64,000 nt of DNA from Bradyrhizobium sp. 186 (GTDB lineage: Bacteria > Pseudomonadota > Alphaproteobacteria > Rhizobiales > Xanthobacteraceae). This document shows, piece by piece, positions 61,682 to 64,000 of the stretch. Position 1 is the stretch's first letter, and the number at the start of each line of letters is the position of its first letter. The stretch lies in the NCBI RefSeq assembly GCF_023101685.1, contig NZ_CP082164.1, forward strand, positions 8,556,001-8,620,000, given 5' to 3'. Below the pieces are notes generated by a model that did not search any database, was not told the DNA's origin, and saw only the letters and a program-made list of their open reading frames with translations. The position numbers and the translations under genes were made by a program.

Positions 61682-62467
61682 TCAACGTCCGGAGAATACC
61701 GGTGGCCGCTTTGCGACGAAGGCAGCCATGCCCTCCTTTTGATCGTCGGTGGTGAAGGCATACCGGATCGCGCGCCGCTCAATCGCCAAGCCGGCCGACA
61801 GCGGGGTTTCATAGGCGGCCTGGATCGATTCCTTGACCAACCGAGCAGCGATCGGCGCGCGATTCGAGATGACGCGAGCAATCGTCAGCGCCCGTCCGAG
61901 CAACTCTGAGGCCGGCAGCATTTCGGATGCGAGTCCGGCAGCCACTGCTTGCTCCGCGCTAATTGGTTCACCCGTCAACATCATCTGCATAGCGAGCGAT
62001 TTGCCAACAATCCGCGTCAACCGCTGCGTTGCGCCATCGCCAGGCATGATTCCGATCGTGATTTCCGGTTGCGCGAGTACGCTGTCTTCCGACACCAGCA
62101 GGATGTCAGCGAGCATCGCGAGCTCAAGGCCGCCACCCAGGCATACGCCGCGAACCGCCGCAATGAGCGGCTTAGGAAAGCTAGCGATGCTATTCCATGC
62201 ATCCTGCCGTGTGGGGTCGCTCAGCGCCTCGAAGCCGTCCTGCTGCATTTCCTTGATGTCAGCACCAGCGGAGAAGGTGCGTTCATCGCCACTAAGAACT
62301 ACGCATCGCACAGCCTCGTCAAGACGAGCTGCACGAAGCGCATCGGCAAGTTGACCCAACAGAGCCGCACTCAATGCGTTTCTTTGCCTTGGGCGATTGA
62401 GCCGCAGCAGGAGTATGGCTGGCTCAGGCCGCTCGACGACGACGAGGGATTGCGTGACGAGATTCAT
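61682..62467 (-). CDS. Enoyl-CoA hydratase/isomerase family protein (first)
   Basis: 261-aa crotonase-fold enzyme. N-terminal LLRLNRPRQRNALSAALLG, oxyanion-hole region SGDERTFSAGADIKEM, then GGGLELAMLADILL, EITIGIMPGDGATQRLTRIVG and AAYETPLSAGLAIERR. It carries the glutamate in PEITIG but the second catalytic glutamate of true hydratases is replaced by Asp/Gly in PGDGA, so the reaction may differ from simple hydration. The start at 62467 gives the usual length; upstream open frames are shadows. It lies one base behind the second crotonase gene. Confidence 0.88.
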   Translation of the reverse strand: MNLVTQSLVVVERPEPAILLLRLNRPRQRNALSAALLGQLADALRAARLDEAVRCVVLSGDERTFSAGADIKEMQQDGFEALSDPTRQDAWNSIASFPKPLIAAVRGVCLGGGLELAMLADILLVSEDSVLAQPEITIGIMPGDGATQRLTRIVGKSLAMQMMLTGEPISAEQAVAAGLASEMLPASELLGRALTIARVISNRAPIAARLVKESIQAAYETPLSAGLAIERRAIRYAFTTDDQKEGMAAFVAKRPPVFSGR

Positions 62468-62468
62468 A

Positions 62469-63275
62469 TCATTCCTTTGGTGGAAAGACCCTTTGTTCAT
62501 GCACCCTGAGGCTAGGCGCCGCCGTCTTCTTGGGAAGGAAGCGCTGCATATTCGCTCGTGCCGTCTCGTGAAGGATATCCTGAGCAAAGTAGCGGTTCGC
62601 CAAGTCATCCATGACTTCTGCCCTCGCTGTTACCGAAGTGGAGAAGAATTGTTTCGTGGTCAGCACGGCATGAGGCGGCATTGCCGCTAGGCCTTTGGCG
62701 TAGCGGAGCGACGCCTCGCGCGCAGTTTCAGTTGGGAGCGACTGAATGTCAGCCAGCCCCAACCGATGAGCCTCCACGCCATCGATCGGTGTCGGGCTCC
62801 AGCTCAAGGAGCGAGCCGCGAACGGTCCAACGCGTGCAGCTAAAGTGTCCAGCCCAAAGCCCGGCAACCAGCCTAAAGACACTTCTGGCAAATGCCAGCG
62901 CGCCAATGGAGCGGTTACGACAACGTCGCACGATACTGCGAGCATGAAGCCGCCACCCAAAGCAAACCCATCGACAGCACAGATGACAGGCTTTCTGACA
63001 AGAGCGAGAGAGCGCACAAACGCGCCCAGTCGGCGGTTCAGGTCAAACGTGTCGTTGATGTCGCCGGCCGAAAAGTCCTTAAGGTCTGCACCAGCTGAGA
63101 AACCGGGGCCGTTTCCAGCGAGCAATATCACGTTGACGTCTTTGTCGTTGGCCGCTCTGCTCACGGATTCAAGCAGATCTCTGAGCATGTCTTGGCCCAG
63201 AGCGTTACGTCGCTCTGGCCTGTTCATCGCCAGGATTTCGACCTTGTCCTCGTAATCTCTTGTAACGAACGTCAC
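62469..63275 (-). CDS. Enoyl-CoA hydratase/isomerase family protein (second)
   Basis: 268-aa crotonase-fold protein. LAMNRPERRNALGQDML, LAGNGPGFSAGADLKDF, GFALGGGFMLAVSCDVVV, LPEVSLGWLPGFGLDTL. Start GTG at 63275 follows GGAGGGGGCC; a farther ATG at 63308 would overlap the preceding CoA-transferase end. Gly-rich GWLPGFG replaces the catalytic GTIPGAGG of hydratases, so isomerase or CoA-hydrolase-type activity is possible. It lies between a CoA-transferase and the other crotonase, in a CoA-thioester catabolic operon. Confidence 0.87.
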   Translation of the reverse strand: MTFVTRDYEDKVEILAMNRPERRNALGQDMLRDLLESVSRAANDKDVNVILLAGNGPGFSAGADLKDFSAGDINDTFDLNRRLGAFVRSLALVRKPVICAVDGFALGGGFMLAVSCDVVVTAPLARWHLPEVSLGWLPGFGLDTLAARVGPFAARSLSWSPTPIDGVEAHRLGLADIQSLPTETAREASLRYAKGLAAMPPHAVLTTKQFFSTSVTARAEVMDDLANRYFAQDILHETARANMQRFLPKKTAAPSLRVHEQRVFPPKE

Positions 63276-63288
63276 GACGGCCCCCTCC

Positions 63289-64000
63289 CTACGCCTGTCC
63301 GGCGCCATCGTGGAACCGCACCGCCAAATTCATCGGCTCATTCTTGAAAATCCTTGCGTCCATCAGCTTCAGGTCGGGCGACACGGCTATCTCGAATTCA
63401 ATGTTCGGCAGCACGTGCTTTTCGAGTGATACGCCAGGCGCTACTTCGGTCAGCATCAGGCCGTTCGGAGTAAGCTTGAACACGGCACGCTCGGTAATGA
63501 ATACGACCTCTTGCTGGCGCTCTTTTGCGAAAGCGCCGCTGAAGGTGATTTGGTAGACGTCCTTCACCCATTTTTTGACCGTCCCCTCATTGGCAATGAC
63601 GAGAGAGCCGCCTTCCGGGATCGCCTTCAACCCGGACGCCGTAAGAGTGCCGGAGAAGACGACTTTTCGAGCGCCCTGACTGATGTTTATGAAGCCCCCA
63701 GGTCCTATGATCTTGTCGCCGAAGCGGCTAACGTTGACGTTGCCGTGTCGATCGACTTCCGCAGAAGACAGGAATGCGATATCGAGCCCGCCGCCATCGT
63801 AGAAATCGAACTGATCCGGTTGCGGTGCTATCATGTCGTAGTTCGTGCCGGCGCCCGCATCCTGTCCGGGCGCAGGAATGCCGCCAATCACTCCCTGCTC
63901 GGCTGTCAGTGTGACTGAGCGATATATTCCTTCTTCGGCGGCGACGACCGCAATCCCGTTCGAGATGCCATAGCCGATGTTGACGGTAGCTCCGGGGGTC
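63289..64000 (-). CDS. Acyl-CoA:acid CoA-transferase (YdiF/PCT type), 5' end outside window
   Basis: C-terminal 236 residues of a CoA-transferase. The catalytic glutamate lies in LTAEQGVIGGIPAPG (a TxExGxxGG variant of the ENG(I)GG motif). Further family blocks are FYDGGGLDIAFLSSAEVDRHGNVNVSRFG in pieces, KIIGPGGFINISQGARKVVFSG and LTPNGLMLTEVAPGVSLEKHV. The frame continues past 64000. Translation coupling with the GTG-start crotonase gene 13 bp downstream. Such enzymes activate short acids (acetate, propionate, 3-ketoacids or aromatic acids) with CoA. Confidence 0.92.
   Translation of the reverse strand, partial: TPGATVNIGYGISNGIAVVAAEEGIYRSVTLTAEQGVIGGIPAPGQDAGAGTNYDMIAPQPDQFDFYDGGGLDIAFLSSAEVDRHGNVNVSRFGDKIIGPGGFINISQGARKVVFSGTLTASGLKAIPEGGSLVIANEGTVKKWVKDVYQITFSGAFAKERQQEVVFITERAVFKLTPNGLMLTEVAPGVSLEKHVLPNIEFEIAVSPDLKLMDARIFKNEPMNLAVRFHDGAGQA

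Noticed and set aside
1..64000. CRISPR arrays, rRNA, tRNA genes, intact insertion sequences
   Set aside because: No regularly spaced repeats with unique spacers, no cloverleaf-like conserved tRNA segments, no rRNA signatures and no transposase genes were seen by reading; a covariance-model scan would be needed for certainty about small RNAs.

Overview
The window is about 62-63% GC with dense, mostly intact operons and many LysR, GntR, TetR and TRAP/ABC/Liv-type genes. Codon use and protein flavour point to a soil or plant-associated alphaproteobacterium of the Bradyrhizobium/Rhodopseudomonas type. This is inferred from family resemblance; no rRNA or other taxonomic marker is present. The segment reads as an accessory catabolic region dedicated to small organic acids and nitrogen-containing organics, broken up by patches of decayed genes.

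Layout. 1-6 kb: the edge of a tripartite tricarboxylate transporter receptor, a TetR regulator with an acryloyl-CoA reductase (acuI) and a SnoaL-like protein, then a MocR regulator with a PaiB-like FMN protein and a RhtB exporter. 6-14 kb: a malonate island. A GntR regulator and the MadLM transporter face a complete malonate decarboxylase operon mdcACDEGBH, with GTATAC-type operators between them. 15-18 kb: a tautomerase and a chemotaxis receptor interrupted by an in-frame stop, associated with repeated ATGAC-N-GTCAT palindromes. 18-28.7 kb: two closely similar LysR regulators flank a Liv-type ABC transporter operon ending in a haem aldoxime dehydratase, and a nitronate monooxygenase/MHS transporter operon. 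28.6-40 kb: LysR/mmsA, a PNPOx-like protein and GST, then nitrilase and a sulfite-oxidase-like molybdoenzyme, another LysR and a nitrate/cyanate/sulfonate-type ABC transporter.

40-45.4 kb is a gene graveyard: fragments of a sodium:solute symporter, a chemotaxis receptor, a DHDPS-family gene, an AlbA_2/Schlafen-type gene and a sugar ABC ATPase, with one apparently intact MarR gene. 45.4-53.1 kb: an SMP-30 lactonase convergent with a minus-strand operon SDR - split transketolase - TRAP transporter, with a divergent LysR. 53.1-58.8 kb: a second decayed or island-like stretch beginning next to three TTGGAC repeats. It holds broken small genes, hipBA, and a 380-aa protein of unknown family with lower GC. 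58.9-64 kb: a GH88 glycosidase with an MHS transporter under a LacI-type operator, then two enoyl-CoA hydratases and a CoA-transferase that runs off the end.

How the parts may work together (inference): several modules converge on C3 acids. Nitronate monooxygenase can give malonate semialdehyde from propionate 3-nitronate, MmsA converts malonate semialdehyde to acetyl-CoA, Mdc decarboxylates malonate, and AcuI removes acryloyl-CoA. Aldoxime dehydratase plus nitrilase would turn aldoximes into carboxylic acids through nitriles. The strongest candidates for something undescribed are this N-O/nitrile catabolic supercluster, the palindrome family around the chemotaxis gene, the split-transketolase/TRAP pathway, and the unknown protein beside hipBA.
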